Notes: generated by a model from the sequence alone, not told the origin. Positions 1 to 9,834 are shown, counted from the first letter of the stretch. The stretch: 64,000 bases of DNA from Microbacterium laevaniformans (GCF_016907555.1 NZ_JAFBCE010000001.1:1550001-1614000), one strand, 5' to 3'. Made by a program: numbers and translations.

Positions 1-828
1 GGCCTGGGGATCGCGCTTGGACAGCTTCTTGTTGCCGGTCTCGCCCAGCACGAGAGGCATGTGCCCGAACCGCGGCATGAAGTCCGTGACGCCGGCCTCG
101 ATGAGCGCGCCGTAGAGCGCGAGCTGGCGCGCGGTGGACGGCATGAGGTCCTCGCCGCGGATCACGTGGGTGATGCCCATGAGCGCGTCGTCCACCGGAT
201 TGGTGAAGGTGTAGAGCGCCTGGCCACCGGCGCGCACGACGACGAAGTCGGGGAAGGAGCCGGCAGGGAACGTCACCTCGCCGCGGATGAGGTCGACGTA
301 CGTCAGGTCCTCATCGGGCACGCGCAGGCGCCACGCGGGCTCGCGGCCCTCGGCGCGGAAAGCGGCCTTCTGGTCTTCGGTGAGGTCACGGTCGAAGTTG
401 TCGTAGCCCAGCTGCTTCGCTCGCCCTGCGGCCTCGTTGCGCGCATCGATCTCCTCCGCCGTCGAGTACGACTCGTAGACGGCACCCGAGGCGATCAGGG
501 TCTCGAGGACGCCCGCGTAGATGTCGCGGCGCTGCGACTGGCGGTACGGCTCGTGCGGGCCGCCCTTCTCGACGCCCTCGTCCCAGACGATCTTCAGCCA
601 GGTGAGCGCGTCGACGAGCTGACGGTAGCTCTCCTCGCTGTCGCGAGCGGCGTCGGTGTCTTCGACGCGGAAGATGAGCTTGCCGCCGGTGTGTCGCGCG
701 TACGCCCAGTTGTAGAGCGCCGTGCGCACCATGCCGACGTGCGGAAGGCCGGTCGGCGACGGGCAGAACCGTACGCGGACGTCGGTTCCGGAAGCGGTGG
801 TGGTACGGGGATGGATCGCGGCAGACAT
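1..828 (-). CDS. gltX: Glutamyl-tRNA synthetase, N-terminal part (runs off the window)
   Basis: Charges tRNA-Glu with glutamate in the cytoplasm. The visible 276 codons begin at ATG 828 and contain the class I synthetase signature HVGM (HIGH motif, residues 30-33) after the conserved FCPSPTG segment. KLSKR, the KMSKS-type loop, lies near residues 268-272, just before the window edge. The C-terminal anticodon-binding half is outside the window. The reading frame shows no lesion. In related actinobacteria gltX often follows leuB-ilvE; here an MFS exporter, an aminotransferase and a LysR gene lie between them. Confidence in the identification is very high. Confidence 0.97.
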   Translation of the reverse strand, partial: MSAAIHPRTTTASGTDVRVRFCPSPTGLPHVGMVRTALYNWAYARHTGGKLIFRVEDTDAARDSEESYRQLVDALTWLKIVWDEGVEKGGPHEPYRQSQRRDIYAGVLETLIASGAVYESYSTAEEIDARNEAAGRAKQLGYDNFDRDLTEDQKAAFRAEGREPAWRLRVPDEDLTYVDLIRGEVTFPAGSFPDFVVVRAGGQALYTFTNPVDDALMGITHVIRGEDLMPSTARQLALYGALIEAGVTDFMPRFGHMPLVLGETGNKKLSKRDPQA

Positions 829-841
829 CGCCTCCAGTCTA
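829..841 (-). promoter_or_regulatory. Putative gltX promoter -10 and ribosome binding site
   Basis: On the minus strand TAGACT (841-836) is followed by GGAGGCG and then the gltX ATG. The spacing fits either a leaderless transcript starting at or next to the ATG, or a very short leader whose GGAGG acts as ribosome binding site. No convincing -35 hexamer is visible. Confidence 0.45.
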
Positions 842-922
842 GGCGGCGGGCGGGCCCAGCGAATCGTCACCCCCGCGTCGCGACGACGAGCGCGCGGCGC
901 GGTCCGGCGATCACGCCGCGGG

Positions 923-1855
923 TCAGGCTGATACGGATTGCACCGCAGCGAGTTCCCGCCCGAGCATCTCGAGCACGCTGCTCACCGACGGCACCCGTTC
1001 GGCGTCGCGTGCCGTGACGACGTGGAGTCCGCGCGCCTCGGCCGGCGGCAGCGGCGAGGTCTGCACGCCGGGCAGCAACGGGAAGGACTCGACCGCCATC
1101 CGCGGCAGCGTCGCCACGCCCAACCCCTGCGCCACGAGTCCTTCGACCGCGACGGCATTGTCGGTCTCGAACCCGATGCGCGGTTCGAATCCCGCGCGAC
1201 CGCAGAGCTCCAGCAGATGGCCGCGACAGCGAGGGCAACCGGCGATCCACGTCGCGTCGGCGAGTGCCGCGACGTCCGCCACACCCGCATGGCCTCCGGG
1301 CAGCACGAGCAGCAGGTCGTCGCGACCGGCGCTGCGTACGGTGAGCCCCCGGGCGCTCGATCCGTGCGGGTCGTCGCGGTCCCCCGGGTAGCTGAAGGTC
1401 AGCGCGATGTCGGCGCGGTCTTCACGAATCGCTTCCACCGCCTCCGGTGGCTCCGCCTCCACATAGGTGAGCGTGAGTCCGGGGTGAGAGGCGGACAGCG
1501 TCGCAAGCAACCGTGGAACGAGCACGGGCGAAGCCGAGGGGAAGGCGACAAGGCGGACGACACCGGTGCGCAGCCCCCTCAGCTGTGCCAGTTCTTCGGC
1601 GGCGGCGTCGAAGGCGTGCGTCACGGCCGGCGCATGACGGGCGAGCACGCGGCCGGCCTCCGTCAGCCGCACGCCGCGACCGACGCGCTCGATCAGCGCA
1701 ACCCCCAGCCGGTTCTCCAAACGCCGCAGCTGCTGGCTGATGGCGGGCTGACTGTATCCCAGAGCGGCGGCGGCCGCTGTGATCGAGCCGGTGTCGGCGA
1801 TCGCGCGCACGGTACGCAGGCTCTGGACGTCCAGTTCCGGGGCGATCTCCTTCAC
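923..1855 (-). CDS. LysR-family transcriptional regulator
   Basis: A 310-residue LysR-type regulator. The N-terminal winged helix-turn-helix spans about residues 9-68 ([20 protein letters not shown], then [13 protein letters not shown]) and is followed by an effector-binding domain. That domain carries a GCPRCRGH segment with two cysteines in a position where small ligands are often sensed in this family. The GTG at 1855 gives the usual LysR N-terminus. In-frame ATGs at 1876 and 1885 also exist, but they fall inside a palindrome that looks like the operator. It is transcribed divergently from the class-V aminotransferase at 1934, the classic LysR arrangement, so control of that gene is likely (inference). 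Confidence 0.9.
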   Translation of the reverse strand: MKEIAPELDVQSLRTVRAIADTGSITAAAAALGYSQPAISQQLRRLENRLGVALIERVGRGVRLTEAGRVLARHAPAVTHAFDAAAEELAQLRGLRTGVVRLVAFPSASPVLVPRLLATLSASHPGLTLTYVEAEPPEAVEAIREDRADIALTFSYPGDRDDPHGSSARGLTVRSAGRDDLLLVLPGGHAGVADVAALADATWIAGCPRCRGHLLELCGRAGFEPRIGFETDNAVAVEGLVAQGLGVATLPRMAVESFPLLPGVQTSPLPPAEARGLHVVTARDAERVPSVSSVLEMLGRELAAVQSVSA

Positions 1856-1872
1856 GCACACATCATCGCATG

Positions 1873-1887
1873 GCATGTTTCTCATGC
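1873..1887. promoter_or_regulatory. Palindrome in the LysR/aminotransferase divergent promoter
   Basis: GCATG-TTTCT-CATGC is a perfect 5+5+5 inverted repeat between the two divergent genes. It is a plausible LysR binding site. It overlaps the alternative upstream ATGs of the regulator, which argues for the GTG 1855 start. Confidence 0.45.
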
Positions 1888-1933
1888 AATACCTGCCGTA
1901 GACGCATACGTCGCGACGCGCGAAGCTGAAACC

Positions 1934-2986
1934 ATGATCACCGCCGTCCACGACCCCCTCGCCTCGGTGCGCGCCGAGTTCGGCTCCGCCGACGGCTACC
2001 TGGCCGCGTGCACGGTGGGGCTGCCGATGGACGCGACGCGGCGCGCGGTCGCCGCGGACCTCGCCGGACGCCCCGACATCGCGAGCTACAGTCGCGCGGT
2101 GGAGCAGTCGCGAGCACACTTCGCGTCGCTCGTGGGTGTCGCCCCCGAGCGCGTCGCGATCGGCTCCCAGACGTCGGTTCAGGTGGCACTTCTCGCGGCG
2201 GCGCTCCCCGCGGGTTCGACGGTCCTGGTACCGGAACACGAGTTCTCCTCGCTCGTCCTGCCCTTCGTGCACGCAGGCCGCGGCATCCGCGTCCGCACCG
2301 CTCCGCTGTCGCGCCTGGCCGACGCGATCACCTCCAGTACGACGCTCGTCGCGTTCTCCCTGGTGCAGTCCGCGTGCGGTCACGTCGCCGACGTCGACGC
2401 CATCTGCACCGCGGCAGCCGCGGTCGGTGCACGCACGGTATGCGATGCCACGCAGGCCGTGGGCTGGATGCCGGTCGACGCCGGGCGATTCGATGCGCTG
2501 CTCTGTCACGCCTACAAGTGGCTGTGCTGCCCGCGCGGCGTCGCCTTCATGTCGGTGAGCGCGGACTACGCGCGCACGCTCGCGCCCGTACAGGCCGGGT
2601 GGTATGCCGGCGACGATCCCTGGACGTCGTGCTACGGCGGTGACGCGGATCTCGCCGCCTGCGCGCGACGCTTCGACGTCTCCCCCGCCTGGCAGGCATT
2701 CGTCGGCGCCGAGCCCGCGCTGCGGACATTCGCGCAGGCCGACATCGCGGCCGTCCACGCTCACGCCACGGGTCTCGCGTCCCGCCTTCGTCGGGCGCAG
2801 GAGCTGGAGCAGCCGGACATCCCGACGGCGATCGTCACCTGGCTCGATCCCGAGGGAGCGGACCTCGCGCGTCTGCAGGCCGCCGGCATCACGGCATCCG
2901 GCCGCAACGGGCGCACGCGCGTCGCCTTTCACGTGTTCAACGACGACGACGACGTCGAGCGAGCCGTCACCGCCCTCGGCCGCTGA
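1934..2986 (+). CDS. Class V aminotransferase (cysteine desulfurase-like, PLP enzyme)
   Basis: A 350-residue fold-type I PLP enzyme of aminotransferase class V. The HAYKWL motif places the Schiff-base lysine at K195, preceded by the cofactor-contacting CDATQAVGW segment. It lacks the extended C-terminal active-cysteine loop of housekeeping IscS/SufS, and no Fe-S assembly genes lie nearby. A role in amino-acid or small-molecule metabolism is therefore more likely than sulfur mobilisation. The substrate cannot be told from the sequence. The gene is divergent from a LysR regulator that probably controls it. Confidence 0.85.
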   Translation: MITAVHDPLASVRAEFGSADGYLAACTVGLPMDATRRAVAADLAGRPDIASYSRAVEQSRAHFASLVGVAPERVAIGSQTSVQVALLAAALPAGSTVLVPEHEFSSLVLPFVHAGRGIRVRTAPLSRLADAITSSTTLVAFSLVQSACGHVADVDAICTAAAAVGARTVCDATQAVGWMPVDAGRFDALLCHAYKWLCCPRGVAFMSVSADYARTLAPVQAGWYAGDDPWTSCYGGDADLAACARRFDVSPAWQAFVGAEPALRTFAQADIAAVHAHATGLASRLRRAQELEQPDIPTAIVTWLDPEGADLARLQAAGITASGRNGRTRVAFHVFNDDDDVERAVTALGR

Positions 2987-3031
2987 CCCCCGAGCGACGG
3001 CGTTCTCTCTCCCCCGCCGCACGGCGTGGAC

Positions 3032-3129
3032 GTGCCGTATTCAGTCTGCGCGCGAGGACCGATCGCCTGCATCCGCGGAATCACGCGGATGCCGAGACCC
3101 GCCGCCACCGCCCTGACTGAGTACGGCAC
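3032..3129. repeat. Nested inverted repeats in a 379-bp convergent gap
   Basis: The gap 2987-3365 between the aminotransferase and the convergent MFS gene holds no credible gene. It contains an outer inverted repeat of 15 bases (3032-3046 with 3115-3129, 14 of 15 matching). This encloses a perfect 9-base hairpin with a 6-base loop (3069-3092, arms GCATCCGCG and CGCGGATGC). As RNA it could form a two-tier structure and may act as a bidirectional terminator, although no T-run follows. Confidence 0.6.
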
Positions 3130-3177
3130 GCAAGCGGGACCAGCTGGCACGGGAGTCGGCGCCGGCATCGGCTGGAC

Positions 3178-3310
3178 GCGCTGGGCGTGCGCGCTGCGCT
3201 GGGCGTGCGCGGGACGCCGATTCCGCGGAGATGTCGGGATCCGAAGACAGCTCCGTGTCAGATCGTCCTCGGCATCCGCCATCTCCTCGGCATCCGGCAT
3301 CTCCTCGGCA
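3178..3310. repeat. Two short 18-bp-period direct repeats
   Basis: In the same gene-free gap a 16-base unit GCGCTGGGCGTGCGCG occurs at 3178-3193 and again at 3196-3211, a period of 18. Further on, TCCTCGGCATCCGSCATC is repeated at 3266-3283 and 3284-3301, with a partial third copy to 3310, also at period 18. The stretch has no initiation signal and looks like expanded non-coding DNA or remnants of a lost gene. Confidence 0.6.
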
Positions 3311-3365
3311 TGCCCCGCGCCGCAAGCCGCCCCAACGACGCCGCAACCGCGGCACCCCGGGCGGG

Positions 3366-4601
3366 TCAGCCGCGGCGCGCGTACGGCGAGAGCACGGTGA
3401 CCGCGACGACGAGCACGAGGGCGACGAGCGCGAGTCCGCCGTAGCCGATCTGACTGAGGACGACGCCCGCGAGCACGGCGCCGACAGCGGCACTGAAGGT
3501 CATGATCGTGTCGCTGAGCCCCTGCCGTCGCGGCCGCAGGCTCGTCGGAGAGCTCTCGGTGAGCAGAGCTGCGCCCGACACGGTCGCAGCGCTCCACCCC
3601 GCTCCCAGCAGGAACAGCGCGACCAGCACCGCCCATTGCGAATCGGGCATGGTCGCCGCCACGATCAGCGACACCGCCAGCAGCGCCTGGCCCAGGAGGA
3701 TCGTCGCGATACGTCCCCATCGGTCCGCCAGCAGCCCAAACACCGGCGACAAGCCGTACATACCGAACACGTGCAGCGCGATCGTGGTTCCGACCACGAG
3801 CGTGACGTGCTCGGGTGCCAGGTGCGCAAGATGGATCGGCGTCATCGCCATCACCGACGCCATCACCACGTGCGATCCCGCCACCGCGAAGATCGCGTAG
3901 CGCGCCGCCACCGGCCGATCGAGATCGTCGATGTGCTCCCGCTGCGCATCGCCGCTGCGCGACAGACGCTGTGCCAGCAGCAGCGGATCGGGCCGCAGCG
4001 CCGCGAGGTAGAGCGCGAAAGCGATCAGCTGCGCCACGATCGAGAACGCGTAGGAGCCGGTGAGCGGCGGCATACGCAGCGCGGCGCCGACGGCCTCTCC
4101 CGGTGTCAGAAGCAGCGGGCCCACCACACCCCCGACGGTCGTCGCCCAGACGACGGTGCCGAGGTCGCGCCCCCGGCGCGCGGCGGGAGCGAGGTCGGTC
4201 GCGGCGAAGCGCGACTGCAGATTGCCCGCGTTGCCGGCGCCGATGAGCACCACGCCCACGATCAGCAGCGGGAAGCTGCGCACGGTGGCCGCCGTGATGA
4301 CGATCCCGATGCCGATCAGCGCGAAGAGGTTGCCGAGCGTCAGCGCCACCCGTCGCCCGCGCCGTGCCGCCATCCGCGCGAGCGGGATGGCGCACAACGA
4401 TGCTCCGAGCGTCACGGATGCCGTCGCCAGCCCTGACAGCGCCTCCTGGCCCGACAGATCGGCCGCGAGCAGGGCGCCGAGCGAGACCGTTGCGCCGAAG
4501 GCGATGCCGCCCAGCACCTGTCCGGCGGCGAGGACGGTGACGGTGCGTCGCTGGATACGCGCGACGGCGACGGGGTCCATCGCCGGCGCCAGGGCGCTCA
4601 C
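3366..4601 (-). CDS. MFS transporter
   Basis: A 411-residue major facilitator with about 12 hydrophobic segments and the loop-2/3 basic motif (MAARRGRRVALTLGN). The substrate is unknown; the drug:H+ antiporter-like layout suggests an exporter. GTG at 4601 overlaps the TGA of the preceding FAA-hydrolase gene by four bases (GTGA), which indicates translational coupling and favours this start over the in-frame ATG at 4580. It is the last gene of a leuB/ilvE-linked run on the minus strand. Confidence 0.88.
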   Translation of the reverse strand: MSALAPAMDPVAVARIQRRTVTVLAAGQVLGGIAFGATVSLGALLAADLSGQEALSGLATASVTLGASLCAIPLARMAARRGRRVALTLGNLFALIGIGIVITAATVRSFPLLIVGVVLIGAGNAGNLQSRFAATDLAPAARRGRDLGTVVWATTVGGVVGPLLLTPGEAVGAALRMPPLTGSYAFSIVAQLIAFALYLAALRPDPLLLAQRLSRSGDAQREHIDDLDRPVAARYAIFAVAGSHVVMASVMAMTPIHLAHLAPEHVTLVVGTTIALHVFGMYGLSPVFGLLADRWGRIATILLGQALLAVSLIVAATMPDSQWAVLVALFLLGAGWSAATVSGAALLTESSPTSLRPRRQGLSDTIMTFSAAVGAVLAGVVLSQIGYGGLALVALVLVVAVTVLSPYARRG

Positions 4602-5365
4602 GCGTTTCGCGCGGTGTTGCGCAGTGTGCCCAGCCCCGTGATCTCGACTTCGACGGTCTGGCCCGCGTCGAACGGCCCGATGCCAGCCGGCGTACCGGTG
4701 AGGATCACATCCCCCGGCAGCAGCGTGAACGCGGCCGAGGCGTAGGCGATGATCTCCGGCACCGAGTGCACCATGTCGGAGATCGGGCCATCCTGGCGCA
4801 CGTCGCCGTCCACCCGCGTCACGATGCGCGCGCCGCCCTCGAGGTCGAACTCCGTCTCGATCGCCGGACCGAGCGGGCAGAACGTGTCGAACCCCTTGGC
4901 GCGCGCCCACTGCCCATCCGACTTCTGCAGGTCACGCGCGGTCACGTCGTTGCCGATCGTGTACCCGAACACGTAATCGAGCGCAGCGGATGCCGGGACA
5001 TTCTTGGCCACACGGCCGATCACGATCGCCAGCTCGCCCTCGAAATCGGTGCGCTCGGACTGCGAAGGTCGCACGATCGCATCTCCCGGTCCGATCACCG
5101 CGGTGTTCGGCTTCAGGAACAGCAGCGGCGCGGCCGGGGCCTCGCCGCCCATCTCGGCGGCGTGGTCGCGGTAGTTTTTGCCGACGCACACGATCTTCGA
5201 GCGCGGGATGACCGGTGCCAGCAACGCCACCTCACCGAGCGGAACCCGCTCCCCCGTCGTCTCGAAGCCCGCGAACAGCGGGTCGCCGGCGAGGACGACG
5301 AGATCGGTCTCGTCGACGATCCCGAAGCGGATCGCGTCATTGTGACTGAAGCGGACGACCCTCAC
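4598..5365 (-). CDS. Fumarylacetoacetate hydrolase family protein
   Basis: A 255-residue enzyme of the FAH family (metal-dependent hydrolases, isomerases and decarboxylases of 2-oxo/enol acids). Conserved family segments are visible: VGKNYRDHAAEMG, a DFEGELAIVIG metal-ligand stretch, GYTIGNDVTARDLQ, and the C-terminal GDVILTGTPAGIG. The GTG start at 5365 overlaps the ilvE stop as GTGA, so it is translated as a coupled partner of ilvE. Small FAH proteins next to ilvE or gltX are common in actinobacteria; their substrate is usually unassigned, and acylpyruvate hydrolysis or oxaloacetate decarboxylation are possibilities. Confidence 0.9.
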   Translation of the reverse strand: MRVVRFSHNDAIRFGIVDETDLVVLAGDPLFAGFETTGERVPLGEVALLAPVIPRSKIVCVGKNYRDHAAEMGGEAPAAPLLFLKPNTAVIGPGDAIVRPSQSERTDFEGELAIVIGRVAKNVPASAALDYVFGYTIGNDVTARDLQKSDGQWARAKGFDTFCPLGPAIETEFDLEGGARIVTRVDGDVRQDGPISDMVHSVPEIIAYASAAFTLLPGDVILTGTPAGIGPFDAGQTVEVEITGLGTLRNTARNA

Positions 5366-6492
5366 GCGGCGGACTCCGCGTCGCCGGCCGGCTCGTCCAG
5401 GCGCACGAGCCACCCGTGCGTGTCCTCGCGGCGCCCGTACTGGATGTCGGTCAGCTCGTCGCGCAGCGACTGCGCGAGCGGTCCGAGGGGCTGCTCGTCG
5501 ACGAAGTCGCGGCCCTTGAGCACGCCGATCGGCGCGACGACGGCAGCGGTGCCGCAGGCGAAGACCTCGACGATCTCGCCCGAGGCGACGCCCGAGCGCC
5601 ATTCCTCGATCGACACCGCGCGTCCCTCGACCTTGTGACCGCGGTCGGCCGCCAGCTGCAGGATCGAGTCGCGCGTGATGCCCTCGAGGATGGAGTCGGA
5701 CTTCGGCGTCACGATCGTCCCGTCCTTGTAGACGAAGACGACGTTCATGCCGCCGAGTTCCTCGACATTGCGATCCTGATCGAGGAACACGACCTGGTCG
5801 CAGCCCTGCTCGTAGGCTTCGGCCTGCGGCAGCAGGCTGGCGGCGTAGTTGCCACCGGTCTTGGCGGCACCGGTCCCGCCCTTGCCGGCGCGGGCGTAGT
5901 CCTCGCTGAGCCAGATCGACACCGGCTTCGCGCCGCCCTTGAAGTACGCGCCCACCGGGGAGGCGATGACGTAGTACCCGACCTTGTTGGCCGGTCGAAC
6001 CCCGAGGAACGCCTCCTTCGCGAACATGAACGGGCGCAGATAGAGGCTCTGGTCGGCGCCCGAGGGCACCCAGGCTCCGTCGACGGCGATGAGCGCCTTC
6101 AGAGACTCGATGAAGTACTCCACCGGCAACTCGGGCAGCGCGAGACGCCGTGCGCTGCGCTGCAGGCGACGGCCGTTCTGATCGGGTCGGAAGGTCCAGA
6201 CCGAGCGGTCGGCGTGACGGTAGGCCTTGATGCCCTCGAAGATCTCCTGGCCGTAATGCAACACCGCCGCGGCGGGGTCGAGCGAGAGCGGGCCGTAGGG
6301 CTGCACGCGCGGGCGGTGCCATCCGCCGCGCACCGACCAGCAGATGTCGACCATGTGGTCGGTGAAGGTCGTGCCGAAGGCGGGGTCGGCGAGCAGCTGC
6401 TCGCGTTCCGCCGGCGCCTTCGCGGCGAGGTTGCGGGTGACCGCGAACTCCAGAGGGGCAAGTCCGGCGTCGGGTTCGTAGATGAGGCTCAT
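5362..6492 (-). CDS. ilvE: Branched-chain amino acid aminotransferase
   Basis: Catalyses the last step of leucine, isoleucine and valine synthesis and the first step of their degradation, using PLP and 2-oxoglutarate/glutamate. The 376 residues match the long eukaryote/actinobacterial BCAT type. GAAKTGGNY holds the expected PLP lysine (K211). GIKAYR (residues 88-93) and the GGMNVVFVYKDG and ACGTAAVVAPIG segments are family hallmarks. The start is ATG 6492. leuB lies 49 bases upstream on the same strand, and the FAH-family gene overlaps its stop, which suggests one transcript. Confidence 0.96.
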   Translation of the reverse strand: MSLIYEPDAGLAPLEFAVTRNLAAKAPAEREQLLADPAFGTTFTDHMVDICWSVRGGWHRPRVQPYGPLSLDPAAAVLHYGQEIFEGIKAYRHADRSVWTFRPDQNGRRLQRSARRLALPELPVEYFIESLKALIAVDGAWVPSGADQSLYLRPFMFAKEAFLGVRPANKVGYYVIASPVGAYFKGGAKPVSIWLSEDYARAGKGGTGAAKTGGNYAASLLPQAEAYEQGCDQVVFLDQDRNVEELGGMNVVFVYKDGTIVTPKSDSILEGITRDSILQLAADRGHKVEGRAVSIEEWRSGVASGEIVEVFACGTAAVVAPIGVLKGRDFVDEQPLGPLAQSLRDELTDIQYGRREDTHGWLVRLDEPAGDAESAA

Positions 6493-6541
6493 GTCGTGTC
6501 CTGAGGGTGTGAGCGGTCGGCGTACGTGCGGCGGTTCCAGG

Positions 6542-7594
6542 CTACGCCTGCACCGCGGCGGCGATGGCGTCGCCGACCTGAGCGGTGGTGCGGGGTGCGG
6601 AGCCCCTGTGGGCGATGTCCTCCTCGACGGCGCGGGTGACGCGCGCGGCTTCGTCGGCGAGCCCGAGATGGTCGAGCATGAGGGCGACGGAGAGGATCGC
6701 GGCCGTGGGGTCGGCCTTCTGCTGTCCCGCGATGTCCGGCGCCGAGCCGTGCACGGGCTCGAACATCGAGGGGAACGCGCCGTCGGGGTTGATGTTTCCC
6801 GAAGCGGCGAGGCCGATGCCTCCGGTGACGGCGCCGGCCAAGTCGGTGAGGATGTCGCCGAAGAGGTTGTCGGTGACGATCACGTCGAAGCGGCCCGGGT
6901 TCGTGACCAGATAGATGGTGGCCGCGTCGATGTGCACATAGTCTACGGTCACCTCGGGGTGCTCCGATGCCACGGCATCCACGATCCGCTTCCACATCCC
7001 CCCCGCGTGAACGAGGACGTTCGTCTTGTGCACGAGCGTCACCTTCTTGCGTCGGCGCTCCGCCTGGGCTAAGGCGTACCGGACGACGCGTTCGATGCCG
7101 AAGGCCGTGTTCACGGAGGTCTCGTTCGCCACCTCGTGCGCCGTTCCGGTACGGATCGAGCCGCCGTTGCCGACGTACGGCCCCTCCGTGCCCTCGCGGA
7201 CGACGACGAAGTCGATCTCACCCGGATCGGCAAGCGGCCCCGGTGCTCCCGTGTAGAGCTTCGAAGGACGCAGATTGACGTAGTGATCCAGCGAGAACCG
7301 CAGCTTCAACAGCAGCCCACGCTCGATGTTCGCGTCCTTCAGACGCGGATCGCCCGGTACGCCCCCGACGGCACCGAGCAGGATCGCGTCGTGTGCGGCG
7401 ATGGCGGCCAGATCATCGTGCGTGAGCGTGTCTCCCGTCTCGAGGTAGCGCGCCGCCCCGAGGGAGAAGCGCGTCTTGTTGAAGGTGACCTCGGATGCCG
7501 CGGTCACGGCATCGAGCACCTTCTCCGCCTCTGCGACGACCTCGGGACCGATGCCGTCACCCGGAATGACGGCCAGCTTGATGACACGCGACAT
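6542..7594 (-). CDS. leuB: 3-isopropylmalate dehydrogenase
   Basis: Oxidises and decarboxylates 3-isopropylmalate in leucine synthesis (NAD and Mg dependent). It has 350 residues, with the N-terminal PGDGIGPEV nucleotide-site motif, LLGAVGG, the substrate arginines in the [10 protein letters not shown]...NLRP region, and the metal-binding NLFGDILTD and [12 protein letters not shown] segments. ATG 7594 gives the standard N-terminus. It is the first gene of a minus-strand run leading into ilvE. Confidence 0.97.
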   Translation of the reverse strand: MSRVIKLAVIPGDGIGPEVVAEAEKVLDAVTAASEVTFNKTRFSLGAARYLETGDTLTHDDLAAIAAHDAILLGAVGGVPGDPRLKDANIERGLLLKLRFSLDHYVNLRPSKLYTGAPGPLADPGEIDFVVVREGTEGPYVGNGGSIRTGTAHEVANETSVNTAFGIERVVRYALAQAERRRKKVTLVHKTNVLVHAGGMWKRIVDAVASEHPEVTVDYVHIDAATIYLVTNPGRFDVIVTDNLFGDILTDLAGAVTGGIGLAASGNINPDGAFPSMFEPVHGSAPDIAGQQKADPTAAILSVALMLDHLGLADEAARVTRAVEEDIAHRGSAPRTTAQVGDAIAAAVQA

Positions 7595-7662
7595 GGAACT
7601 CCTCGACACTGCTCGTACTCGGGCATGCGCGGCGCCGTCGGTGTCGACGTCCGTCGGGACGG

Positions 7663-9213
7663 TCAGTGATCGACGTGGGCGCTGCGGGACCCTTTCAGCG
7701 TAGTGGCCGCGATGACCGCGGCGATGGCGACGAGCACGGCTCCGATCACCGCGGTGATGCCGACGCCCGCGTCGAAGGCGTGTGCGGCCGCCGCGCGCAG
7801 CCCATCGGCGGTGGCGCCGTCGAGCGAGCCCGCGACCGTCATCGCCCCCGCCAGAGTCTCGCGCGCGGCATCCGCCGCCGCCCCTTCGACCCCCGCCGGA
7901 AGCACGATGCCGGTTCGATAGGCCGCCGTCAGGATGCCGCCGAGCACCGCCGTACCCAGGACGGCGCCCAGCTCGTAGGCCGTCTCCGACACGGCGCTGG
8001 CCGCTCCGGCCTTGGCGGGGGGCGCACTGGCGAGAATGAGCTCGTTCGACACCGTCTCGGCGGCACCGATGCCGATGCCGAGCAGGACGAAGGCGGCGAT
8101 CAGCAGGGCCAGGGCGCCGTCGCCGACCGCGCCGGGGACGAGCAGGTAGGCCACGACCGAGAACGTCAGCGCGACCGGCACGACCACGCGCGCCGAGACG
8201 CGGCGGGCGATCGGCACGACGAGCAGACCGGCGACGATCATCGCCGCCATGCCGGGAACGAGCGCGAACCCCGCCTCCATCGGCGACAGACCGACGATGA
8301 GCTGCAGATGCTGCGCGACGAAGTACAGGAAGCCCACGAGAGAGACGACGCTGAGCAGGTTCACCAGCAGCGCGCCGCTGAAGGTGCCACGGGCGAACAG
8401 CCGCATGTCGAGCATCGGCTGCGCGGAAGCGAGCTGACGGCGAACGAACACGACACCGAAGCCGAGTCCGGCCGCCGTCAGCACCACCGGCAGCACCCCG
8501 AAGCCGTGCACCGCGACCTCCTTGATCGCGTAGACGATCGGCACCATCGTCAGCATCGACAGGGCGATGCTGACCGGGTCGATGCGGCCCGGTCGCGGAT
8601 CGCGACTCTCGGGAACCAGCAGCGGCGCAAGGATCAGCAGCGGGACGAGCACCGGAACCGACATGAGGAACACCGATCCCCAGGCGAAGTGCTCGAGCAG
8701 GATGCCGCCGACGATCGGTCCCAGGGCCGCTCCGGCGGAGAACATCGACGCCCATACCGCGATCGCCATGCGGCGTTGGTCACGGTCGGTGAAGATGCTG
8801 CGCAGCAGAGACAGGGTCGACGGCATCAGCATCGCGCCGAACACGCCCATACCGGCACGTGCGGCGATGAGCCAGGCGGCGCTGGGAGCGAAGGCGGCCA
8901 GCACGGACACGGCGGCGAAGCCCGTCGCGCCGATCAGCAGCATCCTTCGACGCCCGAAGCGGTCGCCGAGCGTGCCCATCGTCACCAGGAGCCCCGCGAG
9001 CACCAGCGGGTAGGCGTCGATGATCCACAGCTGCTGGGCGCTGGAGGGGTTCAGGCTCAGGGCGATGTCGGGCAGGGCGAAGCTCAGCACCGTGTTGTCC
9101 ACAGAGACGAGCAGAACCGGCAGCATGAGCACGATCAGTGCGAGCCAGCCGCGCCATCCCACGCGCTTCCCGTTCGACTCGGCCAGGGTGATCTCTTCAG
9201 TCAGTGTCATCAT
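7663..9213 (-). CDS. DHA2-family MFS drug exporter (QacA/SmvA-like)
   Basis: A 516-residue membrane protein with about 14 predicted transmembrane segments, the size of the DHA2 (14-TM) drug:H+ antiporter group. Motif A is seen as [13 protein letters not shown] between TM2 and TM3, and [16 protein letters not shown] matches motif D1 in TM1 (VxxDxTVxxxALP). Two adjacent ATGs (9213 and 9210) are possible starts; there is no clear Shine-Dalgarno. A TetR regulator diverges at 9278, with a palindrome between the two genes, so substrate-induced derepression is the expected control. The likely substrates are cationic drugs or biocides (family-level inference). Confidence 0.92.
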   Translation of the reverse strand: MMTLTEEITLAESNGKRVGWRGWLALIVLMLPVLLVSVDNTVLSFALPDIALSLNPSSAQQLWIIDAYPLVLAGLLVTMGTLGDRFGRRRMLLIGATGFAAVSVLAAFAPSAAWLIAARAGMGVFGAMLMPSTLSLLRSIFTDRDQRRMAIAVWASMFSAGAALGPIVGGILLEHFAWGSVFLMSVPVLVPLLILAPLLVPESRDPRPGRIDPVSIALSMLTMVPIVYAIKEVAVHGFGVLPVVLTAAGLGFGVVFVRRQLASAQPMLDMRLFARGTFSGALLVNLLSVVSLVGFLYFVAQHLQLIVGLSPMEAGFALVPGMAAMIVAGLLVVPIARRVSARVVVPVALTFSVVAYLLVPGAVGDGALALLIAAFVLLGIGIGAAETVSNELILASAPPAKAGAASAVSETAYELGAVLGTAVLGGILTAAYRTGIVLPAGVEGAAADAARETLAGAMTVAGSLDGATADGLRAAAAHAFDAGVGITAVIGAVLVAIAAVIAATTLKGSRSAHVDH

Positions 9214-9216
9214 TTG

Positions 9217-9236
9217 TAAACCGTCCAGCCGGTATA
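9217..9236. promoter_or_regulatory. Candidate TetR operator
   Basis: TAAACCG-TCCAGC-CGGTATA is an imperfect inverted repeat (6 of 7 pairs, 6-base spacer) in the 64-bp gap between the drug exporter and its divergent TetR gene. Its centre overlaps AT-rich hexamers usable as -10 elements in either direction, so a bound repressor could silence both genes. Confidence 0.55.
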
Positions 9237-9277
9237 GTAACAGACGTGGACACCGAGCGCTCGATACGATCGACACC

Positions 9278-9820
9278 ATGAGTCGCCCTCCCCTGGCCCG
9301 CGAGAAGGTGCTCGACGCCTTCGAGGCGATCCTCGTGGAGGAGGGTGAACGCGCGGCGACGATGGATGCCACGGCGCGCGCAGCGGGGGTCTCCAAAGGT
9401 GGCCTGCTCTACCACTTCGCCTCGAAGGAGATGCTCGAGGCGGGCCTGATCGAACGCCTCCAGAGCCTCGTCGACGAGGACGTCGCGGCGATGTCGAGCT
9501 ACCCGGGCGGCCCCATCGCCCACTATCTGCATTCATCCGTCATGTCGAACGACCCGATCGACCGCGTCATCCTCGCCACCTCGCGTCTCGCGCAGGGCGG
9601 CAACGGCCACGCCGCCGAGGCATTGCGGGAGGTGCGGGAGAAGTGGGCCGACGCGCTGCGTCCCTACGCCCCCGAGGGCGCGGCGCTCGATCTCGTGATG
9701 CTCGTCGGGGACGGCCTCTACTTCAACAATGCGCTCTCGGGCGGATCGATCCCCGGTCCGGTCCCCCGCGGCGACGCGCTCGACGCGCTGGTGGCCCTGG
9801 TCGAGCGCGCCGTCCGCTGA
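9278..9820 (+). CDS. TetR-family transcriptional regulator
   Basis: A 180-residue repressor. The N-terminal helix-turn-helix covers about residues 6-50, with the typical GVSKGGLLYHFASKEML recognition region. The C-terminal ligand domain has the TetR_C-like DAFxxLVxxDG layout seen in regulators of QacA-type pumps. ATG 9278 is the first sensible start. It is divergent from the DHA2 exporter and probably represses that exporter and itself. Confidence 0.92.
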   Translation: MSRPPLAREKVLDAFEAILVEEGERAATMDATARAAGVSKGGLLYHFASKEMLEAGLIERLQSLVDEDVAAMSSYPGGPIAHYLHSSVMSNDPIDRVILATSRLAQGGNGHAAEALREVREKWADALRPYAPEGAALDLVMLVGDGLYFNNALSGGSIPGPVPRGDALDALVALVERAVR

Positions 9821-9834
9821 CCCCCGCATCCTGC

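Noticed and set aside
1861..1885. Upstream ATG starts for the LysR gene
   Set aside because: They would add an atypical N-terminus and fall inside the inter-gene palindrome; the GTG at 1855 fits the family.
3266..3310. Possible CRISPR-like array of 18-base units
   Set aside because: The units are tandem without spacers, there are only two and a half of them, and no cas gene is present.
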